NCBI GenBank assembly: GCA_963802795.1
Contig: CAWDJV010000002.1
Coordinates: 224,979 to 288,978 of the forward strand
Direction of reading: 5' to 3'
DNA: 64,000 bases
Origin: JAIBJN01 sp963802795
Lineage (GTDB): Bacteria; Actinomycetota; Thermoleophilia; Gaiellales; Gaiellaceae
The stretch's first letter is position 1; each line of letters starts with the position of its first letter. The position numbers were made by a program, and so were the translations under genes. Positions 15,344-24,341 of the stretch are shown here, one piece after another. The notes beneath the pieces were generated by a model. That model searched no databases. It saw only the letters and a list, made by a program, of their open reading frames with translations, and was not told the DNA's origin.

Positions 15344-16741
15344 ATGGAGATCGTGGTTCTCGGGGCCGGGCAGGTCGGCACGACGATCGTCGAGGCGCTC
15401 CACGGCGACCATCAGGTCACGGTCGTCGACCTCGACGCGGGCCGGCTCCAGGGGCTCTCGTACCGGTACGACATCCGCACCGTGACGGGAAACGGGGCGA
15501 CCCGCCGGGTGCTCCAGGACGCGATGATCGCCCGGGCGAACCTGATGATCGCCTGCACGTCCCGGGACGAGATCAACCTCGTCGCGGCGATGCTCGCGAA
15601 GAAGCTCTCCGACACGCAGACCATCGTCCGCACCTCGAACCCCGAATACCTCGAGGCCTGGCAGGAGCGGCAGATCGAGGTCGACTTCATGGTCTCCTCC
15701 GAGCTCGAGACCGCGCACGCCGTCGCCCGCACGATCGGCCTTCCGGCTGCGAAGCAGACCGACGTGTTCGCCGACGGCCAGGTGCAGATCGTCGAGTTCG
15801 ACGTCCCGCGCGACGGCGCGGGCGACGACCTCTCCGGCGTCCCGCTCACCGAGGCAGCGGAGCGGGCGGCCAGCCGGCCGCTCTCCGGAGCGTACGGCGA
15901 CGTCGTGGGGCGCCCGCTCCGGGAAGCGAAGGTGCCGGCGGACTCGAAGGTGGCGAGCATCATCCGGGCCGACCGGATGCTCTTTCCGCGCGGCGACGAG
16001 TCGATCCTGCCGGGCGACCGGATCGTCATCATCGGCTCACCGGACGCCGCGAGTGAGTGGAGCCGCCTCTTGGCGAGAGGCCAGCGTCCGGTGGAGGACG
16101 TCGTCGTCTTCGGCGCCGGCGCGACGGGGCTCGCCATCGGGCGTGTCCTGCTCGACCAGCGGATCCGCGTACGGCTCGTCGAGTCCAGTGAGGAGCGCGC
16201 GCGCGAGGTCGCCGAGGAGCTCCCGCACGCCCGCGTCTACTGCGTGTCGGGCGTCGACGCCGAGTTCATCGAGCGCGAGCGCATCGGGCAGGCGCAGGCC
16301 GCGGTCTTCGCGATGCCCGAGGACGCCAAGAATCTCTACGCGGCGATGCTTGCCCGGGTCCACGGGGTCGGCTTCACGATCGGCGTCGTCCACGAGCCGA
16401 TCTCGGTGGGCGTGTTCGAGCGCGCCGGGATCGACGTCGCCGTCAATCCCCGCTCGCTGACCGCCGAGGAGATCGTGCGCTTCGCCCATGATCCGCGCGT
16501 TCGCCAGCTCGCCATGCTCGAGGGCGACCGCTTCGAGATCCTCGACATCACGGTCCGCGAGACGAGCAAGCTCGTTCGCACACCCTTCAAGCAGCTTCCG
16601 ATCACCGGCTCGTTGATCGGCGCGATCGTTCGCGACGGGGACGCCTTCTTCCCGCACGGCGACGACCAGCTCGAGCCCGGCGACCGGGCGATCATCTTCA
16701 CCGAGTCGAGCCGCGTGGCCGAGGTCGAGAAAGCCCTCTAG
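15344..16741 (+). CDS. trkA: Trk potassium uptake system NAD-binding component TrkA
   Basis: The 465-residue protein has two RCK repeats, each with a Rossmann nucleotide-binding half and a TrkA-C half: VLGAGQVGTTIVEALHGDHQ at the N-terminus with VVDLDAGRL, and VVFGAGATGLAIGRVLLDQR near residue 250. Length and duplication match full TrkA. It is a peripheral ring that gates the TrkH channel in response to NADH/NAD or ATP/ADP. It starts 28 bp after the peroxidase-related gene and is followed 20 bp later by trkH, so the pair is a potassium transport operon. Confidence 0.95.
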   Translation: MEIVVLGAGQVGTTIVEALHGDHQVTVVDLDAGRLQGLSYRYDIRTVTGNGATRRVLQDAMIARANLMIACTSRDEINLVAAMLAKKLSDTQTIVRTSNPEYLEAWQERQIEVDFMVSSELETAHAVARTIGLPAAKQTDVFADGQVQIVEFDVPRDGAGDDLSGVPLTEAAERAASRPLSGAYGDVVGRPLREAKVPADSKVASIIRADRMLFPRGDESILPGDRIVIIGSPDAASEWSRLLARGQRPVEDVVVFGAGATGLAIGRVLLDQRIRVRLVESSEERAREVAEELPHARVYCVSGVDAEFIERERIGQAQAAVFAMPEDAKNLYAAMLARVHGVGFTIGVVHEPISVGVFERAGIDVAVNPRSLTAEEIVRFAHDPRVRQLAMLEGDRFEILDITVRETSKLVRTPFKQLPITGSLIGAIVRDGDAFFPHGDDQLEPGDRAIIFTESSRVAEVEKAL

Positions 16742-16760
16742 TGCGCCTGGAAGGGCACTA

Positions 16761-18287
16761 GTGCCGCTCGAGCGGCTTCGCCGAAGCGTCCACGTCGAGG
16801 TCGGAGCGGCGCTCAACCTCGTCGGCGCGCTGCTCAAGTACCTGTCGCTCGCATTCCTGTTCCCCATCCCGCTCGCGCTGGGCTACTCCGAGCCCTGGTG
16901 GCCGTATGCGGCGGCCGGCGCGATCACGGCGCTCGCCGGCTGGGGCCTCGAGCGCGTGACGCACGGGAGGGAGCACGTCGGCATCCGCGAGGGCTTTCTC
17001 GTCGTCTCGCTCACGTGGCTCCTGGGCTCGCTCGCCATCGCCCTCTCGTACATCTTCTCGGGGGAGGATCAGCTTTCCCGCCCGGTCGACGCGCTCTTCG
17101 AGGCCATGTCCGGGATGACGACGACGGGCTCGAGCGTCGTCACGGATGTCGCGGCTCTCGACCGCTCGCTCACGCTGTGGCGCCAGTTCACGCAGTGGTT
17201 CGGAGGCATGGGGATCATCGTGCTCGCCCTCGCAGTGCTCCCGCGGCTACGCGTCGGCGGCCGCCAGCTCATGGAGTCCGAGGCGCCCGGCCCGGAGCTC
17301 GAGGCGCTGACCGCCTCGATCCGCGACACCGCCCGGCGCCTCTGGCTCCTGTACGTGGCTCTGACGGCCCTCCTCATCCTCATCCTGGCCACGTTCGGCT
17401 GGACGGGCGTCGACGAGCGCATGGGCCTCTTCAACGCGACCGCCTACGCCTTCGCGGCGATGCCGACGGGCGGGTTCGGGATCGACGTGCGGTCGGTCGA
17501 GCCGTACGCGCCCGCCTCCCAGTGGGTGCTGGCGCTCTTCATGACGATCGCCGGCGCGAACTTCGCGCTCCTCTACCGCGCCTTCGTCCGCCGCCGGCCG
17601 GTCGCGCTCGCGCGTGACGAGGAATTCCGGCTCTACCTCGGCTTGCTCGTGCTCTCGTCGGCGGTGCTGACGCTCATCCTCTGGGACGCGGGGATCAGCG
17701 CGGGGGAGGAGGCGATCCGTCAGGCGACTTTTCAGACCGTGTCGATCATGACGACGACGGGCTTCGCGAGCACCGACTTCAACGCCTGGCTCGCGCTTGC
17801 ACCAGCGGCGGCCTTGCTGCTGGTCGCGCTGATGTTTCCGGGGGGCTCCGCAGGCTCCACCGCCGGCTCGATCAAGATCGTCCGCCACCTGGTCATCGGG
17901 CGGGTGCTGCACCGGGAGCTCGACCAGAGCCTGCACCCCGAGTACGTCGCACCGCTCCGCGTGAACCGGCAGGTGCTCGACGAGCGCACGGTGCGTGCGG
18001 TGATCGCATTCGTGCTGCTCTACGTCGGCATCTTCGTCGTCGGCGCCGTGCTCCTGCTCCTCGACGCGCACCGGGTCGACCTCGAGCTGTCGCCGTTCGG
18101 CGCGGTCGCGGCCTCGGCGACGACGCTCGGCAACGTGGGCCCGGCGTTCGGGTTCGCCGGACCGATGGGGTCGTTCGAGCCTTTCAGCGACGTCTCGATC
18201 GGGATCATGACCGGGCTGATGTGGGCTGGGCGGCTGGAGATCGTGCCGGTCGTCGCCCTCCTGACGCGGGCGTACTGGCGGGCTTGA
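16761..18287 (+). CDS. trkH: Trk potassium channel subunit TrkH
   Basis: The 508-residue membrane protein (GTG start at 16761) has ten or so transmembrane segments and four filter-loop repeats: MSGMTTTGSSV, MPTGGFGIDV, IMTTTGFASTD and ATTLGNVGPAFG, as expected for the Trk/Ktr/HKT fold. The QWFGGMGIIVLALAVLP helix and GGSAGSTAGSIKI gating loop are also present. It conducts potassium under control of TrkA, encoded just upstream. Its stop abuts the convergent cupin regulator gene with no spacer. Confidence 0.95.
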   Translation: MPLERLRRSVHVEVGAALNLVGALLKYLSLAFLFPIPLALGYSEPWWPYAAAGAITALAGWGLERVTHGREHVGIREGFLVVSLTWLLGSLAIALSYIFSGEDQLSRPVDALFEAMSGMTTTGSSVVTDVAALDRSLTLWRQFTQWFGGMGIIVLALAVLPRLRVGGRQLMESEAPGPELEALTASIRDTARRLWLLYVALTALLILILATFGWTGVDERMGLFNATAYAFAAMPTGGFGIDVRSVEPYAPASQWVLALFMTIAGANFALLYRAFVRRRPVALARDEEFRLYLGLLVLSSAVLTLILWDAGISAGEEAIRQATFQTVSIMTTTGFASTDFNAWLALAPAAALLLVALMFPGGSAGSTAGSIKIVRHLVIGRVLHRELDQSLHPEYVAPLRVNRQVLDERTVRAVIAFVLLYVGIFVVGAVLLLLDAHRVDLELSPFGAVAASATTLGNVGPAFGFAGPMGSFEPFSDVSIGIMTGLMWAGRLEIVPVVALLTRAYWRA

Positions 18288-18875
18288 TCAGCCCCGAGGC
18301 GGCTTCGCCGGAAGGAACGGGTTCGGGACGGCGAACCAGAGGACGACCGCCTCCTCGCTCTCGGACGGGTTGCGCCACGTGTGCGCGTCGCGCGGGGAGT
18401 AGGTGATCGTCTCTCCCGGACCGGCTGTGAGAACGCGGTCGTCGACCCGGAGCTCGAGCGCGCCGGAGACGACGTAGACGAGCTCGACGTCGGCCGGGAA
18501 CGAGTACAGCTGCTCGCCCGCCCCCTTCCCGGGCGGGACTCTCGACTCGATCAGGTGGAAGCGGTGCTCGCTGCGCGGGCTGAGAAGCAGGTCGCGGTGA
18601 GGCCCGACTGCCGCCCACGTGGAGGCCTCCTCTCGCCTCACGACGGACCCCCTCGGCTCCTCGTCCATCACGTCTCCGAACCGAACGTCGAGCGCCGCGC
18701 AGATTCGCGCGAGAGACGAGAGGGAGACCGAGCTGAGGTCGCGCTCCAGCTGGCTGATGAAACCGCTCGTGAGGCCCGTCGCAGCGGCGAGCTGCGAGAT
18801 GGTGAGGCCGCGCTCCTTCCGGATGGCGCGAAGGCGCTCACCGACGCGCGTCTCAGCACCTGCCGGATCAGCCAA
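18288..18875 (-). CDS. XRE-family transcriptional regulator with C-terminal cupin domain
   Basis: The 195-residue protein has a helix-turn-helix at about 12-66 (RLRAIRKERGLTISQLAAAT, then SGFISQLERDLSSVSLSSL) and a cupin barrel at about 105-185 (GEQLYSFPADVELVYVVSG, ETITYSPRDAHTWRN). This HTH-cupin fusion is the MerP/PuuR-type regulator in which the cupin senses a small ligand. The target operon is not evident; the gene converges with trkH and precedes the esterase on the same strand only by position (the esterase lies downstream in coordinate but upstream in transcription). Confidence 0.9.
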   Translation of the reverse strand: MADPAGAETRVGERLRAIRKERGLTISQLAAATGLTSGFISQLERDLSSVSLSSLARICAALDVRFGDVMDEEPRGSVVRREEASTWAAVGPHRDLLLSPRSEHRFHLIESRVPPGKGAGEQLYSFPADVELVYVVSGALELRVDDRVLTAGPGETITYSPRDAHTWRNPSESEEAVVLWFAVPNPFLPAKPPRG

Positions 18876-18905
18876 GGCTTGGAAGCGTAACGCCCGCAGG
18901 GGCCT

Positions 18906-19556
18906 CTATGGAAGTGCCTTCTCGAGCACCGTGCGCGCCTGGGCGAGCCCGGCCGGGGTGATCTGGTGGGCGACGGGATCCTCGCGATAGGCGACATCGG
19001 CACCCGCGGCCCGGAGGCGATCGCGGGCGTCGTGGCCCCATTCGACGCCGATGACGGGATCGTAGGTCCCGTGCGAGATCGAGATCGGGAGGCCGGCGCG
19101 GCTCTCGAGATCGAGCTCGAAGCCGTCCACCGTCGGGATGAAGCCGCTCATGGCGAGAATCGCGGCAGGACGCGGGCGTCCGGCCGCGAGCCCGAGCGAG
19201 TACGACATGACGGCGCCCTGGGAGAATCCGGCCAGGATGGTGCGCTCCGGCTCGACTCCGGCTTCCTCGAGCGCGGCGTCGAGCCAGGACGAGGCCTGCT
19301 CGAACGTCTCCAGGAAGGTGGGGGGATCCGGGTAGCCGATCTCCCGCACGATGTACCAGTGAGAGCCGCCCGGCGGCAGCGCCAGGGGCCCACGCGGCGA
19401 CAGGGCGACGAGCCGCTTCTCAGGGTCGAGCAGGTCGGCGAGCGGCGCAAGGTCTTGCTCGTTCGCTCCGCGTCCGTGCATGAGGACGAGGGCTCCGGCC
19501 GGGACGCCGGCGGCGGGTCGCGTCGTCTGCAGGATCGGGTTACGGTCGAGAGGCAC
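18906..19556 (-). CDS. Alpha/beta hydrolase, carboxylesterase/phospholipase type
   Basis: From GTG at 19554-19556 the protein is 216 residues, starting VPLDRNPILQTTRPAAGVPA. It has LVLMHGRGANEQDLAPL (oxyanion region), the nucleophile elbow ILAGFSQGAVMSY, Asp in SISHGTYDPVIGVEW and His in EDPVAHQITPAG, the full catalytic set of the acyl-protein-thioesterase/YpfH-like carboxylesterase family. It is soluble, with no signal peptide. A longer frame extends to 20225 but crosses the Arg/Glu repeat protein on the same strand in another phase and is rejected. Confidence 0.88.
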   Translation of the reverse strand: MPLDRNPILQTTRPAAGVPAGALVLMHGRGANEQDLAPLADLLDPEKRLVALSPRGPLALPPGGSHWYIVREIGYPDPPTFLETFEQASSWLDAALEEAGVEPERTILAGFSQGAVMSYSLGLAAGRPRPAAILAMSGFIPTVDGFELDLESRAGLPISISHGTYDPVIGVEWGHDARDRLRAAGADVAYREDPVAHQITPAGLAQARTVLEKALP

Positions 19557-19611
19557 AAGCCCAGGGTAGGGCGTGCCGGAAGGTCTGCGCGTCAGTGTCT
19601 CCGAAGAGACG

Positions 19612-20454
19612 CTAGTCGCGGTCTCGCCGTCTTTCCTCCCGACGCTCGTCGCGCCTGTCGGACTGCTGTTCGCGGCGGTCAGCGCGCCGGTCGGATCGTT
19701 CCTCGTGGCGCTCGTCGCGCCTGTCGGACTGCTGTTCGCGGCGGTCAGCGCGCCGGTCGGATCGTTCCTCGTGGCGCTGGTCGCGCCTGTCGGACTGCTG
19801 TTCGCGGCGGTCAGCGCGCCGATCTGACCTCTCTTCGTTGCGCTCTTCGCGCCTCTCGGCCTGCTCCTCGCGGCGCTGCTCGTGCCGGTCGTAATCCTGC
19901 TCACGCTGCCGTTCGCGCTGCTCTGCCCTTTGCTGGTGCCGCTGATCGCCCCGGTCCGAGGTCGGAGGCTGCGGCCTGTTCGGCTTCGGCGCCTCGCGCG
20001 GGGGCTTCGGAGGCTGCGTCGGCGTGGGCCGAGGAGTGGGGGAAGGATCTGGATTGGGCCTGGGCGTGTCGGGATTCGAGCCGCCGCCACCGGGGCGATC
20101 GGGCTCGCCGGTGTCCGGCGCAGGGGTCGAGGGGCCATCCGAGGAGGGCCCGCTGCCGCCGCCGGAAGACGAAGCGGTCTCTTCGAGCACTCCCGAGGAA
20201 GCAGACGTCGGCGGAGCGGATGCAAGCGGCGCCGCGACCGCGGTCGGCGAAGGCGTGGCCGCCGGCTCGGAATCGGGCTCGGGGTCGAGCGCCGACGCGA
20301 CGATCTCGCCGACCTCCGCCGTCCCCGCCAGCGGGCCGGGCAGACTGTCGAGCGGCCGGTCGCCCGGCAGGATCGCCGGAGCGAGCGCGAGCAGCGCGAT
20401 GACCACGCAGAGCGCGAGAGTCCAGAGTGCGTGTGTGCCTAGTCGACTCCCCAC
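19612..20454 (-). CDS. Membrane-anchored or secreted low-complexity protein with 22-residue charged repeats
   Basis: The 280-residue product has one N-terminal hydrophobic segment (LWTLALCVVIALLALAPAIL, about 10-30), a Ser/Pro/Thr/Gly-rich linker (about 60-170) and a C-terminal region of Arg, Asp, Glu and Gln (about 170-280). The last part contains three copies of a 22-residue unit based on HEERSDRRADRREQQSDRRD. The arrangement is of a surface protein whose charged tail projects from the membrane, but no family is known. The opposite strand over the repeats is also open with hydrophobic coding; strand choice rests on the sensible N-terminus here. Confidence 0.55.
   Translation of the reverse strand: MGSRLGTHALWTLALCVVIALLALAPAILPGDRPLDSLPGPLAGTAEVGEIVASALDPEPDSEPAATPSPTAVAAPLASAPPTSASSGVLEETASSSGGGSGPSSDGPSTPAPDTGEPDRPGGGGSNPDTPRPNPDPSPTPRPTPTQPPKPPREAPKPNRPQPPTSDRGDQRHQQRAEQRERQREQDYDRHEQRREEQAERREERNEERSDRRADRREQQSDRRDQRHEERSDRRADRREQQSDRRDERHEERSDRRADRREQQSDRRDERREERRRDRD
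19651..19830. repeat. 66-bp tandem repeat, about 2.7 copies
   Basis: A 66-bp unit beginning GCGCCTGTCGGACTGCTGTT starts at 19651, 19717 and 19783 and is almost identical in each copy. On the minus strand it encodes the 22-residue charged repeat of the gene at 19612-20454. Confidence 0.9.
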
Positions 20455-20504
20455 GGTTTCCCTATCGGCTCATTTTCCCTCCGACTTGAACGGTAGAACA
20501 GCCG

Positions 20505-21435
20505 CTACGCCGTCGGAACCCCCGAATCAGCCAGGATTTGGGAGAGAGCAGCCGCGTTCTCGGGCGCCTGAGCGGCAAACTCGCCACCTCGGAGACCGGT
20601 TCCAGCGGTTGTTGTTGAAGAGGACGAAGACCTCCTCGGAGGCCTCCGAGAGCCCGCGCAGCGGCTCGGCCCACTCCTCCAGCTCCTCGGCCGAGTAGAG
20701 GTAGTCGAAGCGGTCGCTCGCGCTTCCCCCGCGGGTATTCCAGGTGCCGGCGTTTCGGCCGTGCATGCGCAGGTACGCGAGCGGGGCGGTGGCCGCGACG
20801 ACGGTTGGAACGAGGTTCTTTGCCTCCGTGTGCGGCGAGTCCGTGACGACGTGCGCGGCGCCGAGCTCCTCCAGGAAGGCGAGCGTCGCGGAGCGGTTCT
20901 CCTCGTCGAGCCAGCTGCGGTGGCGGAACTCGACGAGCGGGCGGTCGCCGGCGAGCTGCTCCACCGCCCACGCCAGGTAGTCGCGCGAGAGGTCCTTCGC
21001 CACGACGTACGAGGGAAACTGGAGCAGGATGCCGCCGAGCTTCCCCGCGGCGCGAAGGGGCTCGAGCGCCTCGTGGAAGCGGCCGAAGATCTCCGCGCGA
21101 AACTCGCGCGGCGGCCGGTTCACCCGACCGCGCTCGTCCGTCGGCGCGGCGTCCCGGAGGTCGGTCGGGAGCTGCTCGAGCTTCACCGGGTGGCGGGTCA
21201 TCACCCCGAAGGCCTTCACGTGCATGACGAAGCCGTCAGGAGTCCGCTCCGCCCAGCGCTCCGTCATCGACCGGTCGGGGAGACGGTAGTAGGTGGAGTC
21301 CACCTCCACCGTCGAGAAATGCTCCGCGTAGTAGCGCAGCCGGTCCTCGGCCGACTTGACGTCCTTCGGGTACCAGTGCTTCGTCAGAGCCTCGTCGGCC
21401 CACGAGCACGTGCCGATGCGGACGGAGGCGGCCAC
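20505..21435 (-). CDS. DUF72 family protein (frame break near the C-terminus)
   Basis: The protein starts RIGTCSWADEALTKHWYPKD, then HFSTVEVDSTYYRLPD, VEFRHRSWL, LAYLRMHGRNAGTW and VFVLFNNNRWN, the ordered landmarks of the DUF72 TIM-barrel family (YecE-like). Function is unknown; a nucleic-acid repair role has been suggested for relatives. As read, the frame ends at 20527 with an unrelated tail, but one phase over, after FNNNRWNR, it continues EFAAQAPENAAALSQILADS and stops at 20505, exactly the usual family C-terminus. I therefore give the corrected end and infer a one-base error near 20590. Confidence 0.88.
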
Positions 21436-21494
21436 GTCGACGCCATGCTAGTGGCGTGGGCCCGGCGGCACAGCCGTCATTTCGTCAAGCCCTC

Positions 21495-22403
21495 CTAAAC
21501 GGCCAGGGCGAGCTGCTCCTCGCGCCGCCGCGGCATGGGCCGCCCGCCTCCGGTCGCCGAGAGCCCGTGCCGGAGACGCAGGCGCGCGAACCGCTCGGAG
21601 ACCTCCTCGACGTACGACCTCGGGGCGTAGGCGCGTCTCCCGTAGAGCTCGACGTAGCGCGGGTAGAGCCAAGGGTAGGCCTCCTTCACCCACGGCATGA
21701 AGTGCTCGCGGATGTTCGGCCTGACGTGCAGGACGATCGCCGAGGCCCAGGCGACGCCCGCGCCCGCACAGGCCGCCAGCACCTCGTCCAGGTGTTCGTC
21801 GTCGTCGGTGAGGCCGGGGAGGACGGGGGCGACGAGGACGCCGGTGCGGATTCCCGCGGCGGCGAAGCGGCCGAGGATCTCGAGCCGCTTGGTCCCGGGC
21901 GGAGTCCCGGGCTCGACCACGCGCCGCACCTCCTCGTCCAGTGTTCCCACGCTCATCGAGACGGTGAGCGGCGCGACCTCGTTCAGCCGCTGGAAGGCGT
22001 CGAGGTCGCGCACGATCAGCGTCGACTTCGTGAGGATCGAGAGCGGGTTCCGGAAGTCGGCCAGCGCCTCGACGATGCCTCGCGTTAGGCGGTACCGCCC
22101 CTCGCAGTGCTGGTACGGGTCGGTCGCCGTTCCCATGGCGACCGTCTCGCCCGCCCACCGTGGCGAGGCGAGCTCGCGCCGCAGCACCTCGACCACGTTC
22201 GTCTTGACGACGATCTTCGACGCGAAGTCGTCCCCGATCCCGAGGTCGAGGTAGGCGTGATACGCCCGGGCGAAGCAGTAGTGGCAGCTGTGGGTGCAGC
22301 CACGGTAGGGATTCACGGTCCAGCGGAAGGGCACGCGGCTCGGCTCGGGCACCCGGTTCAGGGCCGACTTACAGGTGTCCTCGAGGTACTGGACGCGGGG
22401 CAC
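21495..22403 (-). CDS. Rv2578c-type radical SAM protein (SplB-like)
   Basis: The 302-residue enzyme has the iron-sulfur motif GCTHSCHYCFAR (CxxxCxxC, about residues 36-43), GTATDPYQHCEGRYRLTRG and SILTKSTLIVRDLD, the signatures of the Rv2578c/SplB-like radical SAM group related to spore photoproduct lyase. Mycobacterial Rv2578c is, from memory, a member of the LexA regulon; here a palindromic GAACATATGTTC lies 18-29 bp before the start codon, supporting DNA-damage control. The exact substrate is unknown. The sigma factor is divergent on the other side of the LexA site. Confidence 0.9.
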   Translation of the reverse strand: MPRVQYLEDTCKSALNRVPEPSRVPFRWTVNPYRGCTHSCHYCFARAYHAYLDLGIGDDFASKIVVKTNVVEVLRRELASPRWAGETVAMGTATDPYQHCEGRYRLTRGIVEALADFRNPLSILTKSTLIVRDLDAFQRLNEVAPLTVSMSVGTLDEEVRRVVEPGTPPGTKRLEILGRFAAAGIRTGVLVAPVLPGLTDDDEHLDEVLAACAGAGVAWASAIVLHVRPNIREHFMPWVKEAYPWLYPRYVELYGRRAYAPRSYVEEVSERFARLRLRHGLSATGGGRPMPRRREEQLALAV

Positions 22404-22419
22404 GGTCCCACCTCACTAT

Positions 22420-22433
22420 AGAACATATGTTCG
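22420..22433. promoter_or_regulatory. LexA-type SOS box
   Basis: AGAACATATGTTCG contains the perfect 12-bp palindrome GAACATATGTTC and differs by one base from CGAACATATGTTCG, an ideal Gram-positive/actinobacterial LexA site. It lies 16 bp upstream of the radical SAM start codon and about 83 bp upstream of the divergent sigma factor start. Confidence 0.75.
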
Positions 22434-22515
22434 TGTTCGACCAGCTCGGAACGGGCTCTCGGTATGAGGCGTATGGTTCATGTTTCCCCCCGCCGGACGG
22501 GGAGATACGAGAGAC

Positions 22516-23553
22516 ATGGACGCACAACTCCAGGCGTTGCTCGAGCGGGGCGAGGAGAACGAGTGCCTCGAATATTCCGAGGTCGACGACCTCGTGGACT
22601 CCCTCGGCCTCGGCGAGGAGGAGATCGAGAACCTCTACGAGGAGATCGACCGGCGCGGCATCGAGCTCCGCGACGACTGCGGCCGCGAGACCGCGAAGCC
22701 GTCCTACGTGAACGGCGGCCTCGCCGCGACGACGACGGACGCTCTCCAGCTCTTCATGAACGAGATCGGCCGCTATCGGCTCCTGACCAAGGAGCAGGAG
22801 GTCGAGCTCGCCAAGCGGGTGGAGCGAGGCGACCTCGAGGCCAAGGAGCAGATGATCAACTCGAACCTGCGCCTCGTCGTCTCGATCGCCAAGCGCTATC
22901 AGGGGCACGGGCTGACGCTGCTCGACCTGATCCAGGAAGGGATCATCGGGCTCATCCGCGCAGTCGAGAAGTTCGACTGGCGCAAGGGCTTCAAGTTCTC
23001 CACGTACGCGACCTGGTGGATCCGCCAGGCCGTTCAGCGCGGCGTCGCGAACAAGTCGCGCGAGATCCGGGTGCCTGTCCACATCGTCGAGCGCGAGCAG
23101 CGGATCTCCCGAGCCGACCGCCAGCTCGCGCCGAAACTCGGCCGCGTGCCCACCGACGAGGAGGTGGCGCAGGTCGCGCGGCTCACGGTCGACCAGGTAC
23201 GCGAGGTCCGGGAGGTCGCACGCGCCGTCACGAGCCTCGACAAGCCGATCGCCGACGAGAGCGGCACGACGTTCCAGGACCTCATCGCCGGCGAGGAGGA
23301 GGAGGTCGAGCAGGAGGTCACCGTGAACCTCGCCCAGGAGGCGCTCCGCGACGCGCTCGCCGACCTCCCAGAGCGCGAGCGTGACGTCCTGAAGCTTCGC
23401 TACGGGTTGAACGGCGACCGCGATCCGGCGTCCCTCGAGGAGATCGGCCGCCGCCTGGGTCTCACGCGCGAGCGCGTCCGGCAGATCGAGTCCGAAGCGC
23501 TCGAGCGCCTCGCCGTGCGACGTGAGATCGCGGCCCTCGAGGGCGTCGTCTAG
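22516..23553 (+). CDS. Primary-type sigma-70 factor
   Basis: From ATG at 22516 the protein is 345 residues. Region 1.1-like helices are followed by region 1.2 (LQLFMNEIGRYRLLTKEQE), region 2 (NLRLVVSIAKRYQGHGLTLL, DLIQEGIIGLIRAVEKFDW, FSTYATWWIRQAVQR for -10 recognition), region 3 and region 4 (RERDVLKLRYGLNGD, LEEIGRRLGLTRERVRQIES for -35 recognition). It therefore recognises standard promoters and belongs to group 1 or 2 (RpoD/SigA/SigB-like). Without the rest of the genome it cannot be decided whether this is the housekeeping factor. An SOS box lies in its 5' region. Confidence 0.93.
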   Translation: MDAQLQALLERGEENECLEYSEVDDLVDSLGLGEEEIENLYEEIDRRGIELRDDCGRETAKPSYVNGGLAATTTDALQLFMNEIGRYRLLTKEQEVELAKRVERGDLEAKEQMINSNLRLVVSIAKRYQGHGLTLLDLIQEGIIGLIRAVEKFDWRKGFKFSTYATWWIRQAVQRGVANKSREIRVPVHIVEREQRISRADRQLAPKLGRVPTDEEVAQVARLTVDQVREVREVARAVTSLDKPIADESGTTFQDLIAGEEEEVEQEVTVNLAQEALRDALADLPERERDVLKLRYGLNGDRDPASLEEIGRRLGLTRERVRQIESEALERLAVRREIAALEGVV

Positions 23554-23561
23554 CCTCGCCG

Positions 23562-24332
23562 ATGGCCCGGGGCATCCTGCTGCCGGCGTCGGTGCTCGTC
23601 GCGCTGGCGCTCGGTTCGCCCCAGCCGGCCTCGGCCGGTTGGGACGAGCGCAGGGACGCCGCCGCGCGCTACCTCCAGGATCGGGCGGGGATCGAGGGGT
23701 TCGCCTTCGTGACCGACCGCGGGAGGCTGCACGGCTACCGGCGGGCCAGGCGGGCGCCTTCGGCGAGCCTCCTGAAGGCGATGCTGCTCGTCGCGTACCT
23801 GAACCGCGACTCTGTGCGCGGCCGAGCGCTCACGGATGCCGACCGCGACCTCCTCCGGCCGATGATTCGCTGGTCGGACAACGTGACGGCGACGCGCGTC
23901 CTCTCCATCGTCGGCTCGCGCGCGATGTACCGGGTGGCGCGGCGTGCGCGCATGCACCACTTCGCCCTCCGCTCGCCCTGGGGCCTCTCCCTGACGAGCG
24001 CGCGCGACCAGGCCGTCTTCTTCTACCGCATCGACCGTCTCGTCCCCGAGCGGCACCGCTGGTTCGCGATGTACCAGCTGCGGAGGATCGTCCCCTCGCA
24101 GCGCTGGGGCATCCCGCCGGCGACGCCGTCGGGGTGGAGGATCTACTTCAAGGGAGGCTGGGGCTCGGGTACCGGGCGCGTCACGCACCAGTCCGCGCTC
24201 CTGCGGAGAGCGCCCACGCGGCTCTCGCTCGCGGTGATCACGGAGTGGAACCCGAACCACGTCTACGGCACGAGGACGATCCGCGGCGTCGCCAGGCGCA
24301 TCTTGCGCACTCCCCTCCCGCTCGCGCCCTGA
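23562..24332 (+). CDS. Secreted serine hydrolase, class A beta-lactamase-like fold
   Basis: The 256-residue protein has an N-terminal signal (ILLPASVLVALALGSPQPAS) and the penicillin-recognising motifs in order: SASLLKAML (SxxK), RWSDNVTATR (SDN) and FKGGWGSGTG (KGG in place of KTG). There is no clear class A Glu166 loop, so a true beta-lactamase is less likely than a D,D-peptidase or related serine hydrolase acting on the cell wall. It starts 8 bp after the sigma factor stop and may be co-transcribed with it. Confidence 0.82.
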   Translation: MARGILLPASVLVALALGSPQPASAGWDERRDAAARYLQDRAGIEGFAFVTDRGRLHGYRRARRAPSASLLKAMLLVAYLNRDSVRGRALTDADRDLLRPMIRWSDNVTATRVLSIVGSRAMYRVARRARMHHFALRSPWGLSLTSARDQAVFFYRIDRLVPERHRWFAMYQLRRIVPSQRWGIPPATPSGWRIYFKGGWGSGTGRVTHQSALLRRAPTRLSLAVITEWNPNHVYGTRTIRGVARRILRTPLPLAP

Positions 24333-24341
24333 GCCCTCCTA

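Noticed and set aside
19573..19827. Plus-strand hydrophobic repeat protein
   Set aside because: It is the complement of the charged repeat of the minus-strand gene and lacks a ribosome binding site; noted as a finding but not annotated.
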